Below are positions 42,811 to 52,856 of a stretch of 64,000 bases of DNA, piece after piece. Source of the DNA: Runella sp. CRIBMP (lineage in GTDB: Bacteria; Bacteroidota; Bacteroidia; Cytophagales; Spirosomataceae); NCBI RefSeq assembly GCF_009905605.1, contig NZ_JAAAKZ010000014.1, positions 62,001 to 126,000 on the forward strand, read 5' to 3'. Both the position numbers and the translations under genes were made by a program. Each line of letters starts with the position of its first letter. Positions within the stretch are counted from its first letter, which is position 1. A model generated the notes under the pieces. That model ran no database searches. It was not told where the DNA came from and saw nothing but the letters and a program-made list of their open reading frames with translations.

Positions 42811-45210
42811 TTGAAACCATTTGTACTGCTGCTTGCCGTGGGGTTGTTCGTGCGTTGTACGGCTTCTTGCGCCCAAACCCTCGCCCTCAAAGGCCTCCAA
42901 CAACCCGTCGAGGTCATCCGCGACCGCTGGGGAATTTCCCACATTTACGCCCAAAACGACCACGACCTGTTTATGGCACAGGGCTACGTGGCCGCTTCCG
43001 ACCGCCTGTTTCAACTCGAAATCTGGCGGCGACAAGCCACAGGAACGGTGGCCGAACTCCTCGGAAAAAAAGAATTGAAACGCGACATTGGCAGTCGATT
43101 GTTTAAATTTCGGGGCAATCTTACGGCTGAACTGGCTCACTACCACCCCCGCAGTGCGCTCATTATCAATGCTTTTGTGGAGGGAATCAACGCCTACATT
43201 CGCGAGATGCGCCAAACGCCCGAAAAACTTCCGTTTGAATTTAAAGTCCTAAACACGCTGCCCGATTACTGGACGCCCGAAATCGTCATCAGTCGGCATC
43301 AAGGATTGCTGAGCAACGTCAAAGACGAACTCAACAATGCCCGAATCGTGCAGTTGGTGGGTGCCGAAAAGCTGCGTGATTTGCAGTGGTTTCACCCCGC
43401 CAAAACCGCCAACGAACCCGATTTGACCTTGGACAAAACCGTGCAGAGCGAAGACCTTTTTCAACCCATACTCGAATTGTACGAAGCCTTCCGTGCGCCT
43501 TTGAAATTTGTTAAAGACGATAAAAAAGCGAGTCACACGCCTGCGTTTGATTTTGACAGTTGGTACGAAGAAGAAAAAGCCAATGTCGGCTCCAACAACT
43601 GGATTATCAGCGGCCACCGCGCCCAAAGCGGCTATCCGATGCTGGCCAACGACCCGCACCGGGCGCAATCAGTGCCGTCGTTGCGGTATTGGGTACATTT
43701 GCACGCCCCGGGCTGGAACGTCGTGGGGGCGGGCGAGCCCTCCTTGCCGGGCGTTTCGGTGGGCCACAATGAAGTGGCTGCCTGGGGATTGACCATTTTT
43801 GAAACCGACAACGAAGACCTGTACGTCTACGAAACCAATCCTCAAAATCCGAATCAGTACAAATACCAAGGGAAATGGGAAAATCTTAAAATCCTGAAAG
43901 ACACGATTAAAGTAGCCAACGGCTCGCCTGAGGTGATTACACTCAAGTACACCCGCCACGGGCCGGTGGTGTTTGAAGAGGGGGCCAAAAACAAATTGTA
44001 CGCCGTGCGGGCTGGTTGGTTGGAGGTGGGTTGTGCCCCCTATTTGGCGAGTTTGCGCATGAACCAAGCGCGTACTTGGGAAGAGTTTCGGACGGCGTGC
44101 AGTTTTAGCCGTATCCCCGGCGAAAACATGATTTATGCCGACAAAAACGGCCACATCGGCTGGCAGGCAGTGGGGATTTCGCCCATTCGCAAAAACTGGA
44201 CGGGGCTTGTGCCCGTGCCTGGCGATGGCCGCTACGAGTGGGCGGGTTATTTACCCATTCAGCTGTTGCCCAACAAAAAAGACCCCGCAGAAGGCTACGT
44301 GGTCACGGCCAACAACAACATGACGCCCGTTGATTTCCCCAACCGCAACGCCATTGGCTGGACATGGTCCAACCCTGTGCGGGCGCATCGCATCGAAGAA
44401 GTGCTGAACGCTGGAAAGCGTATGTCGTTGCAGGATTTCGCGACCTTGCAAACCGATTATCTCTCTGGAACGGCCCGCACGTTGTTGCCTGTCTTAATCA
44501 ATGCGCTGAATACCAATGCGGCCAAAGAAAGCAATGAAGTGACGAAAGCTCAAGCGCTTTTGCAGGCGTGGGATTATCAACTAAAGCCCAATTCGACGGC
44601 GGCGGCCATTTATGTACAATGGGAAACTGAATTAAAAAAGGCCGTTTATCAACTGACCGTCCCCCAAAATATTCAGACCTATTTTAAAACGCTGCCCACC
44701 AAGCGGCTCGTAGATTGGGTCATTACGCCCCGCCCTGAGTTTGGTATAGACCCCATCAAAGCGCGTAATGGGTTGTTGGTGAATAGTTTAGAGAAAGCGA
44801 TTCAGGTACTCACTGCACGGTTGGGCAATGACATGAACCAATGGCAGTACGGACAAGCCAAAAACAAACACATTAAACTTACGCATGCGCTCAGCGAGTG
44901 GGTAGGTGAGGAGCAACGCGCTAAAATTAACCTTGGCCCTTTGCCTCGTGGCGGCTACGGCGAAGTGGTGGGCAATACTGGCAACAACCTCAATCAGGAG
45001 CATGGCGCTTCGTTTCGGATTTTGGTAGATACCGAAAACTGGGACAAGACCTTGGGAATCAACAGCCCCGGTCAATCGGCCAACCCCGACGATCCGCATT
45101 ATGTCGATTTGTTTGAATTATGGGCCAAAGACGGTTATTTCCCCGTTTATTTTTCTAAAGACAAAATTAAGCAAGTAGCCGACCGAACTTGGACGCTGAA
45201 GCCTAACTAG
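42811..45210 (+). CDS. Penicillin acylase family protein
   Basis: 799 aa, TTG start, with a signal peptide ending near CTASCAQ. N-terminal nucleophile hydrolase layout: alpha segment starting VEVIRDRWGISHIYAQND, spacer, then the new N-terminal Ser of the beta chain in NVGSNNWIISG, and TRHGPVV plus later Asn-rich motifs. Family members cleave amides such as penicillin G or acyl-homoserine lactones in the periplasm after self-processing. Quorum-quenching is possible but not shown. GC-rich relative to the cassette island just upstream. Confidence 0.88.
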   Translation: MKPFVLLLAVGLFVRCTASCAQTLALKGLQQPVEVIRDRWGISHIYAQNDHDLFMAQGYVAASDRLFQLEIWRRQATGTVAELLGKKELKRDIGSRLFKFRGNLTAELAHYHPRSALIINAFVEGINAYIREMRQTPEKLPFEFKVLNTLPDYWTPEIVISRHQGLLSNVKDELNNARIVQLVGAEKLRDLQWFHPAKTANEPDLTLDKTVQSEDLFQPILELYEAFRAPLKFVKDDKKASHTPAFDFDSWYEEEKANVGSNNWIISGHRAQSGYPMLANDPHRAQSVPSLRYWVHLHAPGWNVVGAGEPSLPGVSVGHNEVAAWGLTIFETDNEDLYVYETNPQNPNQYKYQGKWENLKILKDTIKVANGSPEVITLKYTRHGPVVFEEGAKNKLYAVRAGWLEVGCAPYLASLRMNQARTWEEFRTACSFSRIPGENMIYADKNGHIGWQAVGISPIRKNWTGLVPVPGDGRYEWAGYLPIQLLPNKKDPAEGYVVTANNNMTPVDFPNRNAIGWTWSNPVRAHRIEEVLNAGKRMSLQDFATLQTDYLSGTARTLLPVLINALNTNAAKESNEVTKAQALLQAWDYQLKPNSTAAAIYVQWETELKKAVYQLTVPQNIQTYFKTLPTKRLVDWVITPRPEFGIDPIKARNGLLVNSLEKAIQVLTARLGNDMNQWQYGQAKNKHIKLTHALSEWVGEEQRAKINLGPLPRGGYGEVVGNTGNNLNQEHGASFRILVDTENWDKTLGINSPGQSANPDDPHYVDLFELWAKDGYFPVYFSKDKIKQVADRTWTLKPN

Positions 45211-45217
45211 AAATTTG

Positions 45218-45225
45218 TACATTTG
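45218..45225 (+). promoter_or_regulatory. Bacteroidota-type -7 promoter box
   Basis: TACATTTG fits TAnnTTTG. It lies 77 bp before the first glycan gene and just after the acylase stop. The spacing to any upstream TTG is not ideal. Confidence 0.4.
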
Positions 45226-45294
45226 CGCCTCCAAAATAACGCCGATGAGATTTTTTTAACCTAGCTCGTTGGCGTTATTCTAATTCAGAACTAG

Positions 45295-46506
45295 ATGCGT
45301 GTTTGTTTTGTAATGCCCGCTTTGCCCCACTACTTTAAGCTCATCCTGAACAAGATTGTGGCGGGAACGGGGTACGAGATTTTGATGATAAAACCCGCCC
45401 AAAAAGGGAAAGCAACGGGGGCGGCCGTGAAGGAGGAAACCGACAATGCGCTGTTTCGGGTGGTGGAGTTGGAAGAATACCGCGCTTGGTATGGCAAACC
45501 TTTTTTTAAGGATTTATTGCCCACGCTCAAAGCTTTTCGTCCTGATATTGTGGTGATTACTACTTGGCCGTATTTTCTCTACCTCACCCTCAATCCGTTC
45601 TTTTATAGGCGGTTGCGGGGATTGGGGGCCAAGCTCATCGCTCGGGATATTCCCTTCAACTACGCCATTTGGGGGCGGGTCAAAGAGTTTTATTTCTCTC
45701 CTCAGTTTCTCTCCGAAAATTTTCAGGATTCCAACAAAACTTGGATTGGCTATATTCTTTTTTGGATTGCCTCCTTACTGCGCCGTTTGAATTTGCCATT
45801 GGCCGATGCTCACATCAACTACATTGACGAAGCCCACGAAATCATTGGTAGCTACGGTGTGCCATCAGAGAAAATATTTGTCATTTCTAACTCCCCCGAT
45901 ACCGACGAACTATTGGCGGCGTTTGAAACAGTTCAAAAACGACCTTCTATCTTGCAGCCCAATCCCCATCGCCTAATTCACGTGGGGCGCTTGGTGCAGT
46001 GGAAACGTGTGGATTTGATTATCGAAGCCGTAAAAAAACTACAACCAACCTATCCCGACATTGAGTTGGTGGTGGTAGGTTTTGGGCCAGAGCTAGAAAA
46101 ACTGAAAATACAGGCGGCAGAGGCAGGACTGGCAGAAGCTGTGCGTTTTGTGGGAGGAGTGTACAATTCAGTAGATTTGGGGCAATATTTGCACGAGTCA
46201 GCGGTGTATGTACTGGGCGGAATGGGCGGCCTGTCTATCAACGATGCCATGTGTTTTGCCAAACCCGTGGTATGCTCGGTGGCCGACGGCACCGAAAAAC
46301 GCTTGGTACGCGAAGGAACCAACGGTTATTATTTCAAGAACGGAAACGCCGCTGATTTGGCACGAGTTTTGGACTTGTTGTTGGCAAATCCCGAGCGGGT
46401 TCGGGCCTTTGGCCAACGTTCATTGGAGATTATTAAAGAGGAAATAAATATACAAACCGTTATCGAAGGGTATCGTAACGTATTTGAATTCGTAACCAAG
46501 AAATGA
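45295..46506 (+). CDS. Glycosyltransferase, GT4 type
   Basis: 403 aa. C-terminal GT-B half: LIHVGRLVQWKRVDLIIEAV, ELVVVGFGPELEKLK and a donor-site region GGLSINDAMCFAKPVVCS with the usual Glu replaced by an Asn/Asp pair. Transfers a sugar from a nucleotide donor to a lipid or glycan acceptor on the inner membrane face. It overlaps wecB by four bases and opens a seven-gene plus-strand operon. Confidence 0.87.
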   Translation: MRVCFVMPALPHYFKLILNKIVAGTGYEILMIKPAQKGKATGAAVKEETDNALFRVVELEEYRAWYGKPFFKDLLPTLKAFRPDIVVITTWPYFLYLTLNPFFYRRLRGLGAKLIARDIPFNYAIWGRVKEFYFSPQFLSENFQDSNKTWIGYILFWIASLLRRLNLPLADAHINYIDEAHEIIGSYGVPSEKIFVISNSPDTDELLAAFETVQKRPSILQPNPHRLIHVGRLVQWKRVDLIIEAVKKLQPTYPDIELVVVGFGPELEKLKIQAAEAGLAEAVRFVGGVYNSVDLGQYLHESAVYVLGGMGGLSINDAMCFAKPVVCSVADGTEKRLVREGTNGYYFKNGNAADLARVLDLLLANPERVRAFGQRSLEIIKEEINIQTVIEGYRNVFEFVTKK

Positions 46507-47609
46507 AGATTCTTAACATTGTAGGAGCACGGCCCAATTTTATGAAAGTAGCGCCGCTGCATCGTGCTTTTCAGCGAAAAAGCGAGATTGAATCAAAAAT
46601 CGTTCACACGGGGCAGCATTACGACGCCAAGATGTCGGACGTATTTTTTAACCAACTCGAATTGCCCAAGCCCGATTATTTTCTGGGAATCGGCGGCGGC
46701 TCGCACACTCAACAAACGGCCAAAATCATGTTGGAGTTTGAAAAGGTGGTAGAAGCCGAGCAGCCTGACTTGGTGTTGGTGGTGGGGGATGTTACCTCCA
46801 CCATTGCCTGTGCGTTGGTAGCCACCAAAATGCACATTCCGATTGCGCACGTTGAAGCGGGATTGCGGAGCGGCGACCGCCGGATGCCCGAAGAAATCAA
46901 CCGTATTTTGACCGACAGTATTTCGGATTATCTGTTTGTGACCGAGCAGGCAGGTATTGACAACCTCAAACACGAAGGCGTGCCCGACGAAAAAGTATTT
47001 ATGGTGGGCAATTGCATGATTGACTCGCTGGTGTATTATCGTCAAAAAGCTGGCCTTCTGGACATTATGCCTTCATTGGGCGTAGCCAAAGATGATTTTG
47101 TGCTTATGACCATGCACCGCCCCGCCAATGTCGATACCGCCGAAGGGCTGACGAGTATTTTGCAGATTATTGAAAATACGACCCCGTACAAAAAAGTACT
47201 GTTTCCGATTCACCCCCGGACCAAAAATAACATTGAGAAATTTGGCTTAAAAGCAAAATTAGACGCGATTGAGGGCCTGATTTTGACCGAGCCGCAGGGC
47301 TATTTGGAGTTTTTAAATTTGATGGAAAATGCGGCCTTGGTCATCACCGACTCGGGCGGTATTCAGGAAGAAACGACCTATTTGCAGGTGCCTTGCTTGA
47401 CCTTCCGCGATAGCACGGAGCGCCCCGTGACGGTCGAACTCGGAACCAATCAATTGTTGGCCGATTTGAACCCCGTGACTGTGCACGAAAAAGTAATCGA
47501 GATCCTCGAAGGTCGGGCCAAAAAAGGCGTTATTCCGCCGCTTTGGGACGGCCACGCTGCCGAGCGAATTGCGGAGATTTTAGTGAAAAGAGCAAAGTCG
47601 CTTTCTTAA
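46503..47609 (+). CDS. wecB: UDP-N-acetylglucosamine 2-epimerase (non-hydrolysing)
   Basis: 368 aa. GARPNFMKVAPLHRAF at the start, HVEAGLRSGDRRMPEEINR, HRPANVDTAEGL and ITDSGGIQEETTYL give the full set of family motifs, including the catalytic acidic residues. It makes UDP-ManNAc from UDP-GlcNAc for surface polysaccharides. It sits between a glycosyltransferase and a methyltransferase gene in one operon. Confidence 0.94.
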   Translation: MKILNIVGARPNFMKVAPLHRAFQRKSEIESKIVHTGQHYDAKMSDVFFNQLELPKPDYFLGIGGGSHTQQTAKIMLEFEKVVEAEQPDLVLVVGDVTSTIACALVATKMHIPIAHVEAGLRSGDRRMPEEINRILTDSISDYLFVTEQAGIDNLKHEGVPDEKVFMVGNCMIDSLVYYRQKAGLLDIMPSLGVAKDDFVLMTMHRPANVDTAEGLTSILQIIENTTPYKKVLFPIHPRTKNNIEKFGLKAKLDAIEGLILTEPQGYLEFLNLMENAALVITDSGGIQEETTYLQVPCLTFRDSTERPVTVELGTNQLLADLNPVTVHEKVIEILEGRAKKGVIPPLWDGHAAERIAEILVKRAKSLS

Positions 47610-47638
47610 TTTTTACATTCGACAATCGTATTTCTTTT

Positions 47639-48370
47639 ATGTCGCAACCTATTCGCGCCGAAGCACTTCCCGACAACCCCGACGAGCATTATCGTATTAA
47701 GCCCCCGTTTGGGCATCCGCGTTGGTATTACCTCAAAAAACTACGGCAGTTGGTGGAGTGGGGAAGAGATCAATATGTTCGGCAAAAAACCGCCCAAGGC
47801 CCGATTAAACTGGCGGATTATGGCTGCGGAACCAAGCCTTACGTTTCTCTTTTTTCGGATAAAAATATTGACTACCTAGGCATTGACTTGGCGTGGAATC
47901 CCCACGCAGATATTATTGTGGGCAACGATAGCGTAATTCAATACCCTGATAACCAGCTTGATGTGGTGCTTTCGACCCAGGTGCTTGAGCACGTAGACGA
48001 CCCTGAAGGCTATCTTCGCGAAGCGCAGCGGATTCTTAAACCCAACGGGTTGCTGCTGCTCACCACGCACGGGTACTGGATGTACCATCCTGACCCCACG
48101 GATTATTGGCGTTGGACGTCGACGGGATTGCGTAAAATCGTGGAGCGCAATGGTTTTGAGGTGATTGCCTTTCGAGGTATCATTGGGCGGGCGGCCATGG
48201 GATTGCAGTTGTTTCAGGATGGATTGTTGTTCAAAATACCCAAATTCCTACGCCCTTTGCTGACAATTCCGATGCAGTTTTTGATCGTATTATTCGATAA
48301 AATCAGTTCTCAACAAGCCACCGACACCGACGGATGTACGTATTTGGTTGTGGCCAAGGCGAAGAAATAA
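47639..48370 (+). CDS. SAM-dependent methyltransferase
   Basis: 243 aa from the ATG at 47639 (MSQPIRAEALPDNPDEHY). The ORF extends further upstream into wecB, but this ATG follows the wecB stop. Class I motifs: KLADYGCGTKPYVSLF, DYLGIDLAWNPHAD, VVLSTQVLEHVDDPEGYL. It probably methylates a sugar or lipid of the glycan. The start of the next gene follows the stop by 2 bp. Confidence 0.83.
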   Translation: MSQPIRAEALPDNPDEHYRIKPPFGHPRWYYLKKLRQLVEWGRDQYVRQKTAQGPIKLADYGCGTKPYVSLFSDKNIDYLGIDLAWNPHADIIVGNDSVIQYPDNQLDVVLSTQVLEHVDDPEGYLREAQRILKPNGLLLLTTHGYWMYHPDPTDYWRWTSTGLRKIVERNGFEVIAFRGIIGRAAMGLQLFQDGLLFKIPKFLRPLLTIPMQFLIVLFDKISSQQATDTDGCTYLVVAKAKK

Positions 48371-48372
48371 CG

Positions 48373-49482
48373 ATGAAATTGTGCATTGCTTATCCCAATC
48401 GGAATAGTTACTCCGAAACATTCATTCACAATCATTTATCGTACCTAAAACCAGAAATCACATTGACGGGTGGCTGGCGGCCTTACATTACAAAGGAAGG
48501 GGAAAACATCATTTCTATTCCCGCAGGGGAGTTGATTCGGATAGGAATTAAACGCGTGTTTTCTGTATTCTACCCACCTTTTTATACTTATTTTTTGACA
48601 AAGTACTTGCAAAAAGAAAAACCAGATGTTGTACTAGCAGAATATGGAATTACGGGTTTGGGTGTAATGGAAGCCTGTAAGAAGACAAATACGCGTTTGG
48701 TGGTTCATTTTCACGGCTTCGACGCTTCCCATCGTCCGACCATTGAAAAGTACAAAAAAGACTATCAACGTCTTTTCGAAATTGCGGAAAAAATTATTGT
48801 AGTGTCGAAAGATATGGCGGCTCAATTGATGGGAATGGGTGCTCCTGCCGCCAAAATTATCAATAACCCCTATGGCGTTGAAACTGAAAAGTTTTACGGA
48901 GCAAATCCACAGCAGGCTGAAAAAATAGTACTGTCGGTGGGACGGTTTACGGGAAAAAAAGCGCCGCACCTGACGTTGCAGGCTTTTGATAAGGTACTCG
49001 AAAAACATCCTGATGCACGACTGGTGATGATTGGCGGAGGCGAACTTCTTGAGTCCTCAAAAGCACTGGTGGAAACCTTGGGTATGAAACATGCCGTTGA
49101 ATTTGCAGGGATAAAATCACCCGATGAAGTGGCAGAATGGCACCGCAAAGCAAGGATTTTTGTCCAGCATTCTATCACTAACCCCGAAAATGGGGATTCA
49201 GAAGGTACACCTAATACGATTTTGGAGGCTTCGGCGGCAGGACTGCCGATTATAAGTACGCGTCATGCTGGGATAAAAGAGGCTGTTGATCATGAAATAA
49301 CTGGCTTTTTAGTGGAAGAAGGAGATTATTTGAAAATGGCTGATTATGTGTGCCTTTTGTTGGATAATGTTCAACTTGCGCAAAAAATGGGGAAAAATGC
49401 AGCTTTAAAAATGAGGCAGGAGTATGAAATAGAATTGCGAATCGAAAGACTACAACAGATTTTGCAAAGAGATACTCAATAA
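48373..49482 (+). CDS. Glycosyltransferase, GT4 type
   Basis: 369 aa from the ATG at 48373 (MKLCIAYPNRNSYSETF). GT-B fold with VVHFHGFDAS in the acceptor half and a full donor site in the other: ILSVGRFTGKKAPHLTLQAF, and EGTPNTILEASAAGLPIIST with the EX7E-type glutamates. It adds a hexose to the surface glycan. The N-terminal acceptor half ends around residue 185. Confidence 0.9.
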   Translation: MKLCIAYPNRNSYSETFIHNHLSYLKPEITLTGGWRPYITKEGENIISIPAGELIRIGIKRVFSVFYPPFYTYFLTKYLQKEKPDVVLAEYGITGLGVMEACKKTNTRLVVHFHGFDASHRPTIEKYKKDYQRLFEIAEKIIVVSKDMAAQLMGMGAPAAKIINNPYGVETEKFYGANPQQAEKIVLSVGRFTGKKAPHLTLQAFDKVLEKHPDARLVMIGGGELLESSKALVETLGMKHAVEFAGIKSPDEVAEWHRKARIFVQHSITNPENGDSEGTPNTILEASAAGLPIISTRHAGIKEAVDHEITGFLVEEGDYLKMADYVCLLLDNVQLAQKMGKNAALKMRQEYEIELRIERLQQILQRDTQ

Positions 49483-49554
49483 GCCTTATAATTGTAGTAG
49501 CCCTTACCCCTCGACATATATTGAAGTTTTTAACTTTTTTGAAACAACTATTCA

Positions 49555-50451
49555 ATGACCGTTATTTCACCCCTTACTGGCAGTCCTGAGGTTGTCCTCG
49601 AAAGCCGACTTTTGCCAAAACAGATTATCAGCCAGTATAAAACCCAGTTTGGTGTTGATGTAAGCGGCTATTTTAAGGGCTTAAAAACGGTGGATATTTA
49701 CCGTTGCAAGACCTCTGGGCTTCGTTTTTATTACCCATTCAATTTGGCGGGTGATGGGCAATTTTATGCCGATTTGGCACGGGTGTATAAGGGCTATTAT
49801 TCGGTTTGGAAATGGGAACACGAAAAAGTGAATGGTCTTATTCTATCTGAACAAAAAGTACTAGAAATTGGGTGCGGGAGGGGCTATTTTTTAGAAAAAT
49901 TAAAAGAGAAAAAAGCGCAGGCAACGGGTTTGGATTTTAATCCAGACGCCGTGGAATACGGTAAAACCCACGACCTCAATATTGTGGATGAAACGATAAC
50001 GGCTCATGCCCAAAAACAAGCGGGGACCTACGATATGGTGTGCGCTTTTCAGTTGTTTGAGCACGTCAATGAAGTCGGAGATTTTTTGAAAGATTCCATC
50101 GCGTGTTTGAAAAAAGGCGGACTTTTGGCCATTGGCGTTCCCAACAATGATTGTTATATTTTCAAAGAAGACCCGTATCATACCCTTAATGTGCCTCCGC
50201 ACCACATGTTGTTATGGGCGCCAGATTCTCTGCGTTATGTTGCACAATTGTTTGATTTAGAATTGATTGAGGTGGCCGTTCAGCCATCGGTATCTGTCAA
50301 TAAAAGTACGGCGTATTTGCTTTGGCTCAAAAAACAATTTGGAGATTCAGCCGTGGTAAATTTGCTTCACCTTACCACTCGTTTTTTGGTAAAACGCTTG
50401 CCCGTGTTTACGCAAGGCCCCACGGTGGTGGCGGTTTACCGAAAAAAATAA
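49555..50451 (+). CDS. SAM-dependent methyltransferase (glycan operon)
   Basis: 298 aa. Class I fold with KVLEIGCGRGYFLEKL, ATGLDFNPDAVEYGK and MVCAFQLFEHVNEVGDFL. The first 90 residues are a separate small N-terminal module with the segment KTSGLRFYYPFNLAG, resembling the head of sugar C-methyltransferase-like proteins but without a zinc-finger. The substrate is unclear. Confidence 0.82.
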   Translation: MTVISPLTGSPEVVLESRLLPKQIISQYKTQFGVDVSGYFKGLKTVDIYRCKTSGLRFYYPFNLAGDGQFYADLARVYKGYYSVWKWEHEKVNGLILSEQKVLEIGCGRGYFLEKLKEKKAQATGLDFNPDAVEYGKTHDLNIVDETITAHAQKQAGTYDMVCAFQLFEHVNEVGDFLKDSIACLKKGGLLAIGVPNNDCYIFKEDPYHTLNVPPHHMLLWAPDSLRYVAQLFDLELIEVAVQPSVSVNKSTAYLLWLKKQFGDSAVVNLLHLTTRFLVKRLPVFTQGPTVVAVYRKK

Positions 50452-50497
50452 AAAGCTAAGTCGCTTAACTAGAAATGCCAAGATTTAATAAGTAAAG

Positions 50498-50505
50498 TAT
50501 TTTTG
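50498..50505 (+). promoter_or_regulatory. Bacteroidota-type -7 promoter box
   Basis: TATTTTTG (TAnnTTTG consensus) 16 bp before the TylF-like gene, suggesting an internal promoter for the last two genes of the glycan operon. The -33 element is unclear. Confidence 0.4.
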
Positions 50506-50520
50506 TCCAAAATTATTTAG

Positions 50521-51258
50521 ATGAAAAAAATCATTCTTTCGCTCATTGAAAAAATGGGGTACGAAGTTGTGAAGGCAGGAACATACCGTTTTGCCAACAT
50601 TGACATTGAAAATGACAAAGATTTTGGTCGTTTGATGAATCAATGTCGCCCATTTACAATGACTTCCATTCAACGACTTTATGCCCTGAATCAAGCGGTC
50701 AATTATATTTCCAAAAATAAAATCAGCGGCGATATTGTGGAATGTGGGGTTTGGAGAGGGGGAAGCTCTATGATGAGTGCCCTTACATTGTTGGAAGGCA
50801 AGGATACTTCACGAAATTTATACCTGTACGACACTTTTGAAGGCATGAGTGAGCCCACAAACGATGATGTAAGTATGACGGGTGCTCTAGCGGAGAAGAC
50901 TTGGCAAAGTATTGATAAATGTGACGCAGATTTGAACGACGTCCAAACCAACATGAAACAGACCAATTACCCTTTTTCTAAAATACATTTTGTACAGGGT
51001 AAAGTAGAACAGACAATTCCTGAAACAATACCGTCTTCGATTGCCTTGTTGCGTTTGGATACCGACTGGTATGAATCTACGTACCACGAACTGGTTCATT
51101 TGTTTCCCAAACTCGTGACGGGGGGAGTGCTAATCATTGATGACTACGGACATTGGCAAGGTGCCCGCAAGGCAGTAGATCAATACTTTGCCGAACAAAA
51201 AACCCCTATTTTGCTCAATCGAATTGACTACACGGGTCGTATTGCGATAAAATCATAA
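50521..51258 (+). CDS. TylF/MycF-family methyltransferase
   Basis: 245 aa. Family motifs VECGVWRGGSSMMSALTL, LYDTFEGMSEP, LRLDTDWYESTYHEL and LIIDDYGHWQGARKAVD, with the metal-binding aspartates. TylF and MycF are macrocin-type sugar O-methyltransferases. In a surface-glycan operon it most likely O-methylates a deoxysugar of the polymer. Confidence 0.9.
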   Translation: MKKIILSLIEKMGYEVVKAGTYRFANIDIENDKDFGRLMNQCRPFTMTSIQRLYALNQAVNYISKNKISGDIVECGVWRGGSSMMSALTLLEGKDTSRNLYLYDTFEGMSEPTNDDVSMTGALAEKTWQSIDKCDADLNDVQTNMKQTNYPFSKIHFVQGKVEQTIPETIPSSIALLRLDTDWYESTYHELVHLFPKLVTGGVLIIDDYGHWQGARKAVDQYFAEQKTPILLNRIDYTGRIAIKS

Positions 51259-51267
51259 CATATATTC

Positions 51268-52770
51268 ATGGGAGTTATCATTCGCCAAAGTCTTAAAAAT
51301 TCAATTGTCACGTATTTTGGCGTAATCATCGGGACCGTCAATGTTCTGTACTTGTACAATGCCTTCTTGTCGACAGATCAGATGGGGCTTTACAGCGCCA
51401 TTACGAGTTTTCCGTTGGTTTTCGCTTCGTTTACCCAGTTGGGCATTCCGCTGATTGCAGTACGTTTTTTCAATAGGTTTAAGGACGAAGCCAAACAACA
51501 CAACGGTTTTTTTGCTTTTTTGATGGTTGCGCCGCTGGCGGGGTGCTTGATTTTCAGTGTGTTGTATGTTTTTGGGCGTGATTTATTTCGGTGGATTTAT
51601 CAAGATGGTTCTCCACTGTTGGTTCAATATTATTATTATTTACTTCCACTGACCATTTGTTTGGTCTACATGACCGTTTTGGAAGCCTACGCGCGGGTGC
51701 ATCTACGAATTGTGGTCCCCGCCATCATTCGCGAATTGGGCGTTAAGCTAACAAACTCGGCCTTGGCGGTGGGCTACGGAATGCACTGGATTACTTTCGA
51801 TCAGCTTATTATGGCGCTGGTACTCGTGCATTTGTTGGCCGTTTTTGCGTTGTTGGGCTATTTACAATGGCTGGGTAGGTTGTACTGGAAAGTCGATTTT
51901 AGCTTTTTGCGCAAGCCAATTTTTAACGAAATGTGGCAGTATGGCTTGTGGGTCTTAATGGGCGGGGTAAGTGTCAATCTGGCGGTCAACATTGAAAAAT
52001 TTTTCCTCCCAGCCTACTCCAACGGGATGACCAACACCGCAATTTTTGACATTGCGGCCAAAATTGCCCTTGTCATCGCCATTCCAAGAAATGCTCTGTC
52101 GTCTATCAGTACGCCGCTGCTAAACGAGTCTTGGAGTCGCAATGATATGGAACACATCGACGAGATTTACAAAAAATCTTCGCTTAATCTGTTGATTATC
52201 GGTGGGTTATTGTTTTTAGGGATTTGGTGCAATATCGACAGTATTTTCAAAATTATTCCTAAATCGGAGGTGTATGAGCAGGGGAAATGGGTGGTGCTTT
52301 TTGTAGGGCTGGGCAGGGTGATTGATATGGCCACGGGGCTCAACTCTGAAATTCTGATTGGTTCAAAGTATTATCGTTACGACCTTGCATTTTACATTTT
52401 TCAGACCGTTTTGCTCGTGATTGCCAACGCCCTATTGATTCCAATTTATGGGTACAACGGAGCCGCATTGGCCATGTTGGTGTCGCTCACGCTCTACAAC
52501 GCCATTAAATTCTGGTTTATTTATTCCCGTTTTGGCCTTCAGCCTTTCACCCCTGCTACCATCAAAGCGGTTGCATTACTGGTGGTTACGTACGGAATCA
52601 CCCAGGTGATTTCCATCCCCAACGACAGCCTTGGGATGGTATTTGTCGGCATTGCGGTCAAATCATTCGTGATTCTGTTGGTACTAGGCGGTGGGGTTCT
52701 GGGACTAAGAATTTCCGAAGATGCCAATCAAACGCTGTTGGGTATTTGGCGCAAATACAGAAAGAAATAA
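51268..52770 (+). CDS. Polysaccharide flippase (Wzx/MOP superfamily)
   Basis: 500 aa with about 12-14 membrane helices. N-terminal helices have the MOP/Wzx pattern (ITSFPLVFASFTQLGIPLIAV). It moves lipid-linked glycan units across the inner membrane for assembly. Last gene of the cluster, 9 bp after TylF; a strong hairpin follows. Confidence 0.85.
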   Translation: MGVIIRQSLKNSIVTYFGVIIGTVNVLYLYNAFLSTDQMGLYSAITSFPLVFASFTQLGIPLIAVRFFNRFKDEAKQHNGFFAFLMVAPLAGCLIFSVLYVFGRDLFRWIYQDGSPLLVQYYYYLLPLTICLVYMTVLEAYARVHLRIVVPAIIRELGVKLTNSALAVGYGMHWITFDQLIMALVLVHLLAVFALLGYLQWLGRLYWKVDFSFLRKPIFNEMWQYGLWVLMGGVSVNLAVNIEKFFLPAYSNGMTNTAIFDIAAKIALVIAIPRNALSSISTPLLNESWSRNDMEHIDEIYKKSSLNLLIIGGLLFLGIWCNIDSIFKIIPKSEVYEQGKWVVLFVGLGRVIDMATGLNSEILIGSKYYRYDLAFYIFQTVLLVIANALLIPIYGYNGAALAMLVSLTLYNAIKFWFIYSRFGLQPFTPATIKAVALLVVTYGITQVISIPNDSLGMVFVGIAVKSFVILLVLGGGVLGLRISEDANQTLLGIWRKYRKK

Positions 52771-52801
52771 TCTTCATTTTTAAGATTGAATTCATAAAAA
52801 A

Positions 52802-52843
52802 ACACTGGCTTGGAGTACCAATTCCCCAAGCCAGTGTCTAAAA
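52802..52843. terminator. Terminator hairpin between converging genes
   Basis: Perfect 12-bp stem ACACTGGCTTGG/CCAAGCCAGTGT at 52802-52813 and 52826-52837. The T run lies on the minus-strand side, so it best ends transcripts of the META lipoprotein gene. It can also serve the flippase operon. Confidence 0.75.
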
Positions 52844-52856
52844 ATAGAAATGTATT